A DNA stretch of 64,000 nucleotides from Odontesthes bonariensis. Taxonomy: Eukaryota; Chordata; Actinopteri; Atheriniformes; Atherinopsidae. Below, piece by piece: positions 33,301-43,811 of this stretch (position 1 is the stretch's first letter; every line of letters begins with the position of its first letter). The notes below the pieces were generated by a model. The model was not told where the DNA came from, did no database searches, and saw nothing but the letters and a program-made list of their open reading frames with translations. The stretch spans positions 5,987,001-6,051,000 of the forward strand of contig NC_134512.1 of the NCBI RefSeq assembly GCF_027942865.1, written 5' to 3'. A program made the translations under genes and the position numbers.

Positions 33301-34947
33301 TGTATCAACAGGTATTGTTTAAAACAACAAGGAATCAGCTTTCCATCATGAGTAAGCCAATGTTACTGACACACAAAATACTTTTAATAATAATAGTCAT
33401 GAATATACAAAGGTTGTTTTTGCTGTCGTGACTTGTCTGAAGGACCTGGACCTTTCCCTGGTCTTCTGGACTTGTGGGGGGGTGGTGGACAATTGGTGGA
33501 GTACCGTGCAGCGTTGCTGGCTTCTCATGGAATCGCCTCGCTGGCCCTTGACTACCTGACATGTAAATTCACAGTGGAAACTGGGAAGATGGTGGACAAC
33601 CAATACTTTGAGGTGAATCCAATTGATTTAATATTTTGGTCACAAGGGTGTAGCAAAAATTAAATTAAATAAGATAAAATCAGAAAATCACTGTTTTCGT
33701 AACCTGGTAGTTCCTGTAGGTTGTAGGTGCGAATTCAACCGTAAAACTACTGACTTTGTTATCTTTTGCTGAGAACTTACTGAGAGATGTACGCAGGCTG
33801 TAGAAATACTGGGGCCCAAACAAAGTTCAAGCAGCAGATTAAAGCTGCCGTCGGCAGGTTTTCAAAATTCCGAGTCTAAAGTCGGAATATTCGAACTGAT
33901 ACAACTTTCAGGTCCCTCCCCCTCTGTGGACGAGGTTGTGCACGTGAGTTCACACCAGTGTGCGTGCACACAAGCTGGGGGCAGACTCACGCTCAGCATG
34001 GAAGACGTGGTTGGTGACTGTTCTGCTCAGATAATAGATAAATAATAAACCTAACGTGATTGGTTAAAAACAGCCGGGAGCGCTCGATTTTTGCAAGCAC
34101 GATTACAAGCTTTAGAGGGAGCTACAGAATTCGGGATTTTTCCTAAACAGCCTATTTAATATTCTACTTCCAGAATCCCATGACAGTTCAAGCTAATATG
34201 ACTAAAAAAAAGTTGCCGACGGCAGCTTTAAGTTCAGCAGATGAAGTTCAATTCAATTGAATTAAATTAATTTCAAATTGGTTCAATTGATTTAATTTCA
34301 ATCCGGATACAGTTTTAACCCCCAAAGGGAAATTATATTGCTGCAGTATAAATTATTGATAGAGAGGTGTTAGGATTGTTACTGCAGCCACATCAAATTA
34401 TGTTCCTTCCCTGATGTTCCCACTGCGTCCTTATCAGGGCTCCAAGCTTGTCAATTTTATATGCCTGTGATCTCACATTTTCTATTGTGAGCAAACCACC
34501 GCCTTCATGTCCATTTTGCTCCTGTCTTTAGTCCTAGATGTCTCTTCTTCACTTCATTTGAATTTGTGGTCTAATTTCATTGGAATGTTAAATTAAATTA
34601 AATTAAATTAATTTTTATTTATATAGCGCCAAATACCACAAATGTCATCTCAAGGCACTTAGATAATAAAGTCAAATTCAAGCCAATTGGAATTCAATTA
34701 ATTGTAATCATAATCAGTTAAATAATAAATAAATCAGTTGCTCCCACATGCAAACAGCTTTCCCACTCATAACAGATGTCATAACAGTGACAGAATTACC
34801 AGCAGAAATCATTCCAGCAGCACAGCATTCATACTAACCTGAAACACAAGTCCAAATTATTTTTTTTCACAGAAATAAATGCTCATGATTTAAATGTGAC
34901 TGGTCCATGTAAGATACTAAGTTTACAGTTATACAAGATTCTGCAGA

Positions 34948-34995
<48 letters not shown>

Positions 34996-37123
34996 ATCAG
35001 CATGTCTGTTTGTGTTAGTAAACTTATTATTGACCCTTGCACACACTCATTCAAGGACAATATGCCAGAATTTTATTACTTTAAAGCAATACAATGTAAC
35101 TTCTCAAAAAGCCCACTATGGAGCTCCCCCTACAGGCTTGGAGGTAATGTACAGTTACACTGTCATAAATACAACACCCTTTCACTTTCACTTTCACGTT
35201 TGTTGACGAACTGGCGAGGAGTCAGAAGGTGCAAGCTATGTCGACCGAGAAGGTAAGAGTAATCAAATGTACCTGGGAGCGTGAGAGGGGTCTATTTGTT
35301 TTTGCGGTAGGTGTGCCAGAAAGCAAGTCGAAGTACTTCCGCTCAGCTCCCAGGCCGCTACCGGGCCGCCACCGAGCCGCTCCAGCAAAGTTACATAGCG
35401 CAGTTTTTCCAACTCAGACCCCCGAAGGGCATAGGAGACAGGCCAATCGTAATATTAAAACTCTAGCCGCACAATTTTTTTCAAGCTGTTATTTTAAGGT
35501 AGAAATGTTACATAGTATTGCTTTAACCTCTGTGCACTTTGAGGTTTCCCTTGGCAGCAACCTGAGGTAGCTTAATGATTAAGCCATACAGACAGTAACA
35601 GATTAGAAATGCAACTTCAAGATTTAAATGTTTGAATTTTGTAAGATTTGAAAGATAAGATAATCTTAACTGCGAGCTGTTTATGGTAAGGAGATGTGAC
35701 TTCAACATATCAGTCACTTGAATCTCAGAGGAAAGCTCAAAGTTCACCCTGAGATGAAGCCGTCTGTTACACATTGATGGAGTAGTTGCCAGGCTTTATG
35801 GCAATACGTGGCCAGTAAACGAGTTTTAGATTTGAATTTTATGATATTGAATCAGATAAAAAAACAAAAGCACTGGTCTTAGCTGTAACTTTGTTTTTCA
35901 ACTTGTTTCTACTGCAGAGGGCCTACAGATACCTGCAGCAGCATCCTCAGGTCCTTGAGAGCAGGATTGCAATGTTGGGTCTCTCTTTGGGCACCAGTAT
36001 CACCCTCAAAATGGCTGTGTATTCCAAAGTAATAAAGGTAAATTACATCTTGTTAAAATTGATTTTCACCATTTTAGCATTCTAGAAAAATGTAAAAAGT
36101 TAAAACATTTTTAGAAATGCATGCATGTGCTCTCTTGCTGAGTGTTATTCTCTGTTCTCTATGAAGATTCTGTCAGCCAAGATTAGCTCAGAGAGGTGAA
36201 CCAGATGGACATTTTAAAACTTCAGGTTTAATGTCTACAGGTCTAAAATGTGTTTCGTATGTCTCTCAGCTCAGATGTGCTGTGTGTATTAGTGGGAGCC
36301 ATGTGCAGCCAGTTGATGGATCTTTAGAGCAAATAATGGGTTGCTTTAAGAAGTAAGTTGATCTGCTCAGTTACTGGTTGATTTATCTTGAAGCTCAAGT
36401 GAAACACAATTTCCTAGAAATTTGATAGATAGATAAGATAAAAGCATATGTAAATCTGACACGGTTTTGAGCAAGTCAGAGTTGTGTCATCAGTCAGAAT
36501 TGGAAAAGATGGCAATATGATTTTAATGAGTTAAATTTTTGTCCAACAAGAAATTCTGAAAAGACTCAATTGTCTGATGACAACGAGATGATTTGGCGAA
36601 ATCTGCTGCTGCCCATCCCCACTGACCCATCTCTCAAAGTGGATGTGAGTACTATCAGTCACAATTTCTCTTAGTCTTGTATCAATTTTGCCTTTACCTG
36701 ATAAGGTGTTGTTCAAGTACTTTATTTGGAACCACTGTTTCAAAGTGGATCAAATGTTTGCTTGTCCAATACAAAGTAAGACGTCATTCAAATTACAGGT
36801 CTCAAACTTGACACTTTCAGCAACAAAAGGGAATAGATTGATCTTCACTGAAACAATATTGGTGTACCAGCTATAACTGAAAAAAAACTGAGAACTTTTG
36901 TTATCTGCAATCAGCTGAACATAGTTTTCAAATAACCCATGAACACTAGTGTTGCACCGATACCATTTTTTGGCCCCGATACCGATACCTGGCTGTGCAG
37001 TATCGGCCGATACCGATACCATACCGATACTACTCTGTTTGAAAAAAATAAAAATTAAAAAAAATTAATATATATCATTTATTTTTTATTTTTTTTCAAA
37101 CAGAGTAGTATCGGTATGGTATC

Positions 37124-37183
<60 letters not shown>

Positions 37184-40100
37184 CTGTATATGAAGAGCTG
37201 CATACTACTTGGATGTAAAATGTAAAATCTTTATTAGTTTACAAGTTCATAAAATACATGGGGTGGGGTAGCCTGATTAACATAGACTTTCAAATCTCTT
37301 CGAGATTCTGGTCTGACCAAGACCATAACGAATACGATTCGAAATGGCCTGGTCAACCCGCCTCCCTCGGGTTGCTACTGGTTGTGGCCAGAAAAGGCTG
37401 TGCCTAAGCTTAAGCCAATCACACCACTCTTTCCTCTGACGTATGATTTAGCTACCAGCGGGGCTAACTGGTAGATTAAACTCTTACCAAAGCCAGTAGG
37501 GAGCAAGGCGAAAACGTCTTTCCTGTCAAGAAATGATTCAAGGGCTTTTCTTTGCTCGATTTTTAACGAGAATCTCTCATCAAACACTTTCATTACAGCA
37601 TCTACAGCAGTGTCAAAAGCTTGACGCTGCTCCATGTTGATATTGAATGAAGCGCTTCCGTGTACAATCCATGGGTTGAGTGGCAGTTCAACCACGTCAC
37701 TACCTTGAACACGCCTCTACCCTGGGCCGTTGCCGCTGCTCAAAGTTGATTGCTTCCCGAAAAAGTGGGTGGAGTTCCCATTTTTTCGGGAACTCGAATC
37801 CACCTGAATGAGCAGTTTGCCTGAGTAAGTGTAGCAGAGCCGAAGGTGTTGCGTCACTGCGAGGGCGGAGCCTGGGTAGGGGTGGGGGGCTCCGATCTAA
37901 TGGAGAGAGAGAAGGATTGGGAACGCAGGCTTCCTTGGTCGCGACACACACGACAGGCTAACCCTTAACACAGCACACAGAATGAAAACCCACTACAAGT
38001 CAGGCTAGCTTCACTAGCTTTAAGGCACACTTTAAACACAGCACACGGAATGAAAACCCACTACAAGTCAGGCTAGCTTCACTAGCTTTAAGGCACGCTT
38101 TAAACACAGCACACAGAGTCAACACACCACAAAACACGTGGCTAACCTGCAGCATATGGCGCCCGTTTAACCACAGACCCGTCACTCCTCCCCACGCAAC
38201 CCCACCAATCAATACCACATAAAAATAGGCCGACCTATACATAAACACTAAAACACGAAGTTAAAAGGAGAGGAATACTTAACTCGCCCACTTGGCGAGA
38301 CCCTCCCCTGGGGTCTGAGCTTGTGCCGCCGTCCAACTCCCCGGGGTAACGGCTTTGCTGGACGGCGAAGACGGTAACTGGCTGTCAGCTGGTAGTGCGC
38401 TGTCATGACCGCACAGGTAGCGATGGCGGCCCAGCACTCTCTATCGTGGACCCTGTTTTGACTACAGGAGGAACCCAGCCTCCCCTCCTCACACTCGCGC
38501 TGCAAACTCCCCCTGGCTAGCTGTCTTCGTCGCCGGCAGCTCTAGATGACTGCGAACGACACCCTCCCCAGCTAACAGAGTGCCGTGTCGCCAGACGTCT
38601 TGCTCCCCATACATAGAAAAAGCTGCCCCGGCATTGGTTAAGAGCGGCTATTGGCCCGCTCTCATTGGTCTGGAGCAGGCCAATAGCGATAGCTGCACAG
38701 TGATCACAACACAGTGTAGCGAGTGTCGGGAGAGAGAGGGCTACGTTCAAGTGTCGGTAAATGGTATCGGTGCCCTATTTGTTGGTACTCGCCGATACCG
38801 ATACCACCATTTTAATGCCGATCAGGGCCCCGTCCGATACTGGTATCGGTATCGGTGCAACACTAATGAACACCAGAACTTTCTCAGCTTTGAAGCTACA
38901 GGATGTGTCTGTCTGTGTCTGTCTCATTCACAGTGATGATAACCAATAAAATCAGAGAAACAGATGATAGTTAATAATAGAGATACAAAGAGCTCCAAAA
39001 ATGTAAACTCTTAAAGTGTACTGCTTTCATGCACTGGCCATGAAAAGCAAATGAGTGAGGGATTCAACATCCAAGAATGGAGCACCTTGTTTGCCCTTCA
39101 ACACAAAACATCAAGATTAAGGCTTGCTGAAAAAAATGTTAATAAACCTGATGAGTATGGGGAGCACAGTGTAATAGATTAAATATATTTGTACTAGTGG
39201 GTTGAAGTTATTGACAGAGATTATATGTGTTGTTGAGACGATGGACTGATGCCCAAAATGCTTTTCTTTTTAAAAAAGTTTTTTTTTTTTTACTGTTTTG
39301 AAGAAGACTTGAGTTGTAGAAGGGGGAATGACAACAAATTTGTTGCTCACATCCAACCTTGCAAAAAATTTAAAGTAACTTGATTTCCCAGCTGATTGCG
39401 GTCTGAGCTTACAAACAATAAACTCACATGACTGACCAACATCTTCCCAGATTTAATATCATATCCCAGATATATATATATAGCCTGTATTTCACTATAG
39501 TGGTGGTTGTAGATGGAAATTTCAGCGACATGATATAACTTAAGTGGTCATTGTCAATGGGTGTACTCTCTTACTGACTGTAAGCATGAAGAGTTGGGCT
39601 CGACTGAGAAGGGAAAAAGACATCTGTAGCTTTGTGTAACATCTCCATATAAATAAATAATTCTCAAGGTATAGGAAGATGTTGCATTAATATTTGAAGC
39701 TGCAATAGGTGATGAAGTGTAAAAAGCTGCTGCTGTTTGTGTCTGAGCAGGTGGGGCGACTTCAGTGTCCGCTGATGCTGGTTGTGGGTGAGGACGATCA
39801 GAACTGGTGTGCCTGCGAATCTGCAATGGATGTAAGTTTACTGACCTGTGATCTTCTTGTTTTTAATAGCAAAATTTTTTAAATCATTATGAAAAGCAAC
39901 CAAATAAATCTTTGCAAAGGATATTTTGGAGTTCCTTAAAATGCCTAAAAAATTTAATTCCATGTCTTTTGAACAAGAGGTTTCAAAATCAAGGAAAAAC
40001 AGAGCTATGGATTGCAAAACCTGCATATTACATTAATATGGCAACAGAAGCAAGAGTAAATAAAACCAAACGAGAGCAATGAGAAAAAACTTTCAATGAA

Positions 40101-43100
40101 CCGAAAGTTTGAAACCTGATGGTTTCAAGTAGCAAAATTAACAAAATGAAAAACAGAATGAAAGTAGTTATCATTTGGAAAATATTAAATCAAAAATCGA
40201 TAAAAGACATTTGTCTGGGTTCCTGTGGCTGGTGTCCAATTGTATGCAGATTACATAGTTATATGCTTTTAGAAAAACAGCTGATGTAGTTAAAGATCAA
40301 TTGTCAATGCACCTTGAAGTTATTACTTGATGGCTTGAAAGGTTGTGTTTGACACTCAACGGTATAAGGACAATGTCTACACACATACACACATATATTT
40401 ATATATATCAACTCAACTCTGTAGAGTGGGCAATCATAATTTTGCAGTTAATTTCATGTTGTAGATTTTAGTAAAGGCCCTGTCACACTGTTGCGTATGA
40501 GAGAAGCGTATGAGTTGCGTATGAAAATTAATCATACGCACGAAAAGTCCTTGAAAATAAAGAATGACTAGCGTATGAGTAGCATATGAACTGCGCAAGC
40601 CCAGCGTACGTTTCAACGCGCCTATTGAGAATGAGGAGTCACGTGACTCCGGTCGGCCAGTCGGCCATGTTGGCAGAAGACGCTATTGGTTGCCAGGGGC
40701 AACGCCATTAACTCAGCAGCCTTTCCACATTGCTCCATTATTGCAGTAGACGACGCGCTATCAACATCTCTCGAGACATTCATCTCGATCATGCCTCCCA
40801 AGAAGCAATCGTCGTTTGCCCGTGCCCTGGGCCGAGGAAAAGGCAAAAAAACACAAGAATCATTCTCACCCAAACCTGCTGAAATGCCTGATGCACCTGC
40901 GGCTGATGAGTTACATGCTTCTGAGCGATCAAGATCCCCAACTCCTCCTCCTGACCGCTCCCGTGAATCGTCGGTTGCCTGCCGCCTCCATCTCCGCCCG
41001 TCTGGCGGAGATGGAGGCGGCAGACGGGCGGAGGCTATAAATACGCTAGCTGTACGGTACACCTTCATGCCAACATATGGCAATTTATGTCCAGCGTTCT
41101 CGACCTATCAGTAACGTCCCTATATCGTACCTCTAGCGTATTCAGCGTATGCCTATCGTATGCTTAGCGTATTAACCATACGCACAAAAGTTTTGAGCAT
41201 GTTCAAAAATTTATTTCTGCCTCAGCGTATGCCAACGTATGCCAGCGTGCTTGAAATGTATACAATCTATGCCTAACGTTCCCCTGGCGTATGTCAGCGT
41301 ATACCAGCGTATGAGTGATAATTTTCATACGCTAGTGCCATACGCAACAGTGTGACAGGGCCATTACTCTTCATACATTTGGCCACCAGATGCCACCAAA
41401 GAGGACTATGTTGAGTAATGGACCCTTTTTCAATACAAGTTTCAACGGTTGGGTCGCGGATGCAACAGATTCAAGAGAGAAACCCAGACTTCCCTCTCCC
41501 CAGCGACACTCTGTACTTCCTCCTGGGGGCTCCCGAGGCATTCCCAGGCCAGAAGGAACACATAATCCCTCCAGCAAGTCTTGGGTCTGCCTCACAGCCT
41601 CCTCCCAATAGGATGTGCCCATAAGGGAAGTGACCAAGAGGCATCCTAACCAGATGCCCGAACCACCGAAGCTGGCCCCCATACACTGCTCCTCCTGAAC
41701 CAGAGGTTCGACAATCGATAGGAGCCTCCTCTCCAACACCCTGGAGTAAACTTTCCCGGGAAGGCTGAGTAGTGTGATCCACCTGTAGTTGGAACACACT
41801 TTCCGGTCCCCTTTCTTAAAAATGGGAACCAACACCACTCCCTAGGCGTTGACCCAAACCTCCATGCGACATAGAAGAGGGGCGTCAGCCAAGACAGCCC
41901 CACCATTTCCAGAGCCTTTAGAATCTCATCCACCCCAGCTGGATCGAGGAGATCCTCAAAGTGCTCCTTCCACCATTCAGCAATTTACTCTGTTTGTGTC
42001 AGCAGTTTTCCACCCAGGTCAAGCACAATCAGCAGGAAAAATGAACTAGAATACAAAACTTAACATGACATAAAAACTAATAAACAAAAACACAGACCAT
42101 AACACTACCTTTGTCTGGCCATATCTCTGCAATGCATGCAGCATACGTCCTGTGATTTAGCCTGATTACCTACTCAGATAATCATTTAAGATTCAATCCT
42201 TGGCTCAGATTGAAAATATTCTGTCCATTCTTTGGTTTAAATCTGTTTAAATTTGTTATTGCTTTTTATAGTTAAGTATTGAATGGCCAACATAAGTCAG
42301 AAAGAGTTATTAAAGTCTAACATGTAGCCAAATAACAAGGAAACCCTTTTAGACTTACCCAACAGCCAGCTATTTTTTGCAGTTCACTCTTCACCCTTAG
42401 ATAATGTAAGCAGCTATTATTCCAGAAAATTAAGGCATATAAACCTGCCAATGCATCACAGCGTTCTTGCAAGAGTGTGTACACACTGATTTACCAACAA
42501 TAACATTTTATTGCTAAAACAAGCACAATTGGGCCCTTGATAAGTTGTAGTAAAATTAAAATTACTACAAAAAGTAACTAAAAGTAAAATTGGATCAAAA
42601 TGCTTTAAACAGGCTGGCTATAGCTCTGGACAAAGCTTTAGTTTGTCAATCAGAGGGTCAGTGGCTAGATACCCGGCTTCCCCAGACTACATGTCAAACA
42701 TTATGTATCAGGTTTTAAACTTCTTGTTTTCCAGATGAAACAGATGATGCAGCAAGCAGGGAACAGCCACCTGCTGACCGTCCTGTTGTACCCAAAGGCA
42801 GGTCATCTGATAGAACCCCCGTACTCACCGTTTGCACGTGCCAGTTGTTTCAAATCAATCGAGACACGTCAGAAGGGTAATATTGCTTTCAGGCCATTAA
42901 GCTCACATTCACAGATTTTTTTCAGGATGTTTAAATGTTAACCTGCCAGCACAGACACTTAATATCTGAGGACTGCTTCTGTTTGCAGTGATGGCTTTGT
43001 GGGGCGGGCAGACACTGGAGCATTCACGTGCTCAGGAGGACTCCTGGAGGAAGATATTGATCTTTCTTAGGGAGAATCTGTATGGCACCCCCAAACCCTG

Positions 43101-43122
43101 TACCCCATTTTCCCACCTGTAA
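30351..43122 (+). CDS. BAAT/ACOT-family acyl-CoA thioesterase, ten exons
   Basis: Exons: 30351-30546, 30639-30738, 30813-31003, 33443-33612, 35928-10 (35918)-36037, 36270-36352, 36551-36644, 39751-39831, 42735-42876 and 42989-43122; exon 5 starts at 35918. All introns are GT-AG, phases agree, and the total is 1311 nt (436 residues plus stop). The N-terminal thioesterase/BAAT domain includes GGTYLGVEPMGLLWSLKP and VERWYMAPGV; the alpha/beta-hydrolase domain has GLSLG (nucleophile Ser242), VGEDDQNW (Asp333/334) and AGHLIEPPY (His369). Family members cleave acyl-CoA or transfer bile acids to glycine/taurine. A Ser rather than Cys nucleophile favours thioesterase (ACOT1/2/4-like) over BAAT. The C-terminal SHL fits the PTS1 peroxisomal consensus. 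Human relatives have about 420 residues in few exons. Transposons fill introns 3, 4, 7 and 8, yet the exons look intact. The exact paralogue is unknown. Confidence 0.9.
32118..32854 (-). mobile_element. 737-bp hAT element with BED-finger exon, in thioesterase intron 3
   Basis: The left end is TAGGGATGTCACAATACCAG; the right end, reversed, is TAGGTATGTCACGAGAACCG. ATGGTGAG lies immediately on both sides (32110-32117 and 32855-32862), a perfect 8-bp hAT duplication. The minus strand encodes one complete BED-finger exon (32440-32703) and nothing else of the transposase, so it is an internally deleted, non-autonomous copy. Confidence 0.9.
32440..32703 (-). pseudogene. Intact BED-type zinc finger first exon of a hAT transposase
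   Basis: From an ATG at 32703 the frame runs 88 codons to a consensus splice donor (AAG followed by GTGAGT at 32440/32439). It has a basic N-terminus (RLVKKKNSKSRVWKYFAF), then CKRCQRDFHLKGGNTSNLAK and HLKDRHPDLFKEF, matching the BED consensus C-x2-C-xn-H-x4-H with VWxxF ahead of it. BED fingers bind transposon ends. The finger itself has no stop or missing ligand, but no downstream exon remains. It runs antisense to the host gene. Confidence 0.7.
33843..34227. mobile_element. TTAA-flanked MITE, family A copy 2, in thioesterase intron 4
   Basis: Ends AGCTGCCGTCGGCAGG and, reversed, AGCTGCCGTCGGCAAC, with TTAA at 33839-33842 and 34228-34231. It lies in the opposite orientation to copies 1 and 3 and shows the empty site for the Harbinger MITE that interrupts copy 1. 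Length 385 bp, no coding capacity. Confidence 0.9.
34594..34730 (-). repeat. L2-like LINE 3'-tail fragment in thioesterase intron 4
   Basis: It repeats almost exactly the 3' end of the LINE at 19072 (TTTTTATTTATATAGCGCCA, ATGTCATCTCAAGGCACTTA, TCAAGCCAATTGGAATTCAA), preceded by an AAATT repeat tail. A 5'-truncated insertion in the same minus orientation. Confidence 0.8.
34952..34991. repeat. (TG)n microsatellite
   Basis: About twenty uninterrupted TG units within intron 4 of the thioesterase gene; the Cys-Val frames across it are artefacts. Confidence 0.95.
35085..35522. mobile_element. 438-bp TTAA-flanked MITE, family C, in thioesterase intron 4
   Basis: Ends AGCAATACAATGTAAC and, reversed, AGCAATACTATGTAAC (15 of 16 match), with TTAA at 35081-35084 and 35523-35526. 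Internally an ATG followed shortly by GAGAAGGTAAGAG (about 35237-35260) looks like a tiny captured first exon with a donor site, though this is only suggestive. Confidence 0.85.
37430..37640 (-). pseudogene. RecQ-like DEAD-box helicase, N-terminal fragment
   Basis: On the minus strand, from about 37635: MEQRQAFDTAVDAVMKVFDE, then LKIEQRKALESFLDRKD and VFALLPTGFGKSLIYQLAPL. The last contains the Q-motif-like glutamine and a Walker A (PTGFGKS) as in RecQ helicases. After the Walker A helix the similarity stops (KSYVRGKSG onward), so motifs Ia-VI are missing. RecQ-like fragments of this kind occur repeatedly in fish genomes in transposon context, from general knowledge. It is too short to act as a helicase. 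Confidence 0.6.
37967..38120. repeat. 68-bp tandem duplication
   Basis: The unit beginning CAGCACACAGAATGAAAACC at 37971 recurs at 38039 and, partially, at 38107, a constant 68-bp period with a few substitutions. It lies inside the hAT element of intron 7. Confidence 0.85.
40476..41362. mobile_element. 887-bp DNA transposon rich in GCGTATG motifs, in thioesterase intron 8
   Basis: A perfect inverted repeat of at least 24 bp starts GGCCCTGTCACACTGTTGCG at each end. The flanks are TAA (left) and TTA (right), so the target duplication is not certain; a TWA-type (Harbinger) site is plausible. Both subterminal zones (about 40490-40615 and 41130-41350) are crowded with GCGTATG or its complement. 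The centre holds a plus-strand frame (40686-41114) containing MPPKKQSSFARALGRGKGKK and a Ser/Pro-rich stretch (SERSRSPTPPPDRSRES), perhaps the start of a transposon accessory protein, and a perfect GC-rich hairpin at 40979-41023. Confidence 0.8.
41365..42025 (-). pseudogene. RTE-like LINE fragment, internally deleted, minus strand
   Basis: Minus-strand reading from about 42000: WWKEHFEDLLDP, then AGVDEILKALEMVGLSWLT, LVPIFKKGDRKVCSNYR and [20 protein letters not shown]. The catalytic RT core is deleted: after VQEEQC the next recognisable part is the C-terminal QLRWFGHLVRMPLG (about 41660). This is the same family as the LINE at 10106-15045, with at least two internal deletions and several frame changes. 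It lies in intron 8, antisense to the host gene. Confidence 0.75.
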
Positions 43123-43396
43123 TCAAGATGACAACTACTGATTCTAGAACTGTTGAAGTCATAATGATTTTATCCCCAAAAACAATCATGGGTAACTTGC
43201 AGTGGAAGCCCTTCTATGACGATCAAAGCTGGAGTTTCTGCTCAGTGTGAAAACACCTCAGATTTGTAAATTATCTTTTGATCGATCATTAACAAATGAC
43301 AGATTTTCTGTGGCCCAACTAATCAAGTCACATGTGTGTTCAGGAAATCCATCCTTGTTTTTGTTTTGTACTGTCATACTGTATTATCATGATTTT

Positions 43397-43402
43397 AATA
43401 AA
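43397..43402 (+). promoter_or_regulatory. Polyadenylation signal AATAAA of the thioesterase gene
   Basis: A canonical AATAAA lies 275 bases after the stop codon in AT-rich sequence; no earlier AATAAA is evident in the 3' UTR. It marks the likely transcript end. Confidence 0.65.
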
Positions 43403-43811
43403 ATGCTAAATAAGCTAACATAATACTTGGAATCCTGTTAACTTGTCAGAAACACAACTCTACCTCTACTTTCAAATAGGAAAGAGGCTGGAGCACCAGA
43501 CAAGACCATTTTAGTTATTGCTAAGTTGGCCTGTCATTGACAATCTGTTGCCATGTCAGAAATATTATTGTATAAGCATGTATTTTGAAGTTCTATTTCA
43601 GTTAACATGGTGGCATTTTATTGACAGTTGTGTTACTTTTATCAGTCTATTAAATCGATAATCAATTTGGCTTATAGGGATTCCCATAAGTATGCCTTAC
43701 ACTGCAGAATCATCTATGAATTGTCTCTCACTTATACAATGATCAGCCATGACATTATGACCACTGACCTAATATTGAGTTGATCCATCTCATTCCACTT
43801 AAACCTCTGAC

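Larger units (their letters stand above)
36947..38865. mobile_element. 1.9-kb hAT element in thioesterase intron 7, carrying a helicase fragment
   Basis: The left end is TAGTGTTGCACCGATACCA; the right end, reversed, is TAGTGTTGCACCGATACCG. ATGAACAC flanks both sides (36939-36946 and 38866-38873), a perfect 8-bp hAT duplication. The subterminal regions are packed with CCGATACC motifs. Inside are a long hairpin (37019-37054 with 37083-37119), a (TA)n run at about 37122-37183, a minus-strand RecQ-like helicase fragment, and a 68-bp tandem duplication at 37967-38120. No hAT transposase remains. Confidence 0.9.

Noticed and set aside
34951..35206. Cys-Val-rich frames beginning in the (TG)n run
   Set aside because: They are translations of a microsatellite and contain no known domain.
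35237..35260. Captured first exon (ATG plus splice donor) in MITE family C
   Set aside because: Too short to support beyond a passing resemblance; no downstream acceptor or homologue identified.
37430..37640. Functional RecQ helicase host gene
   Set aside because: Only the region up to the Walker A motif is present, inside a transposon within another gene's intron.
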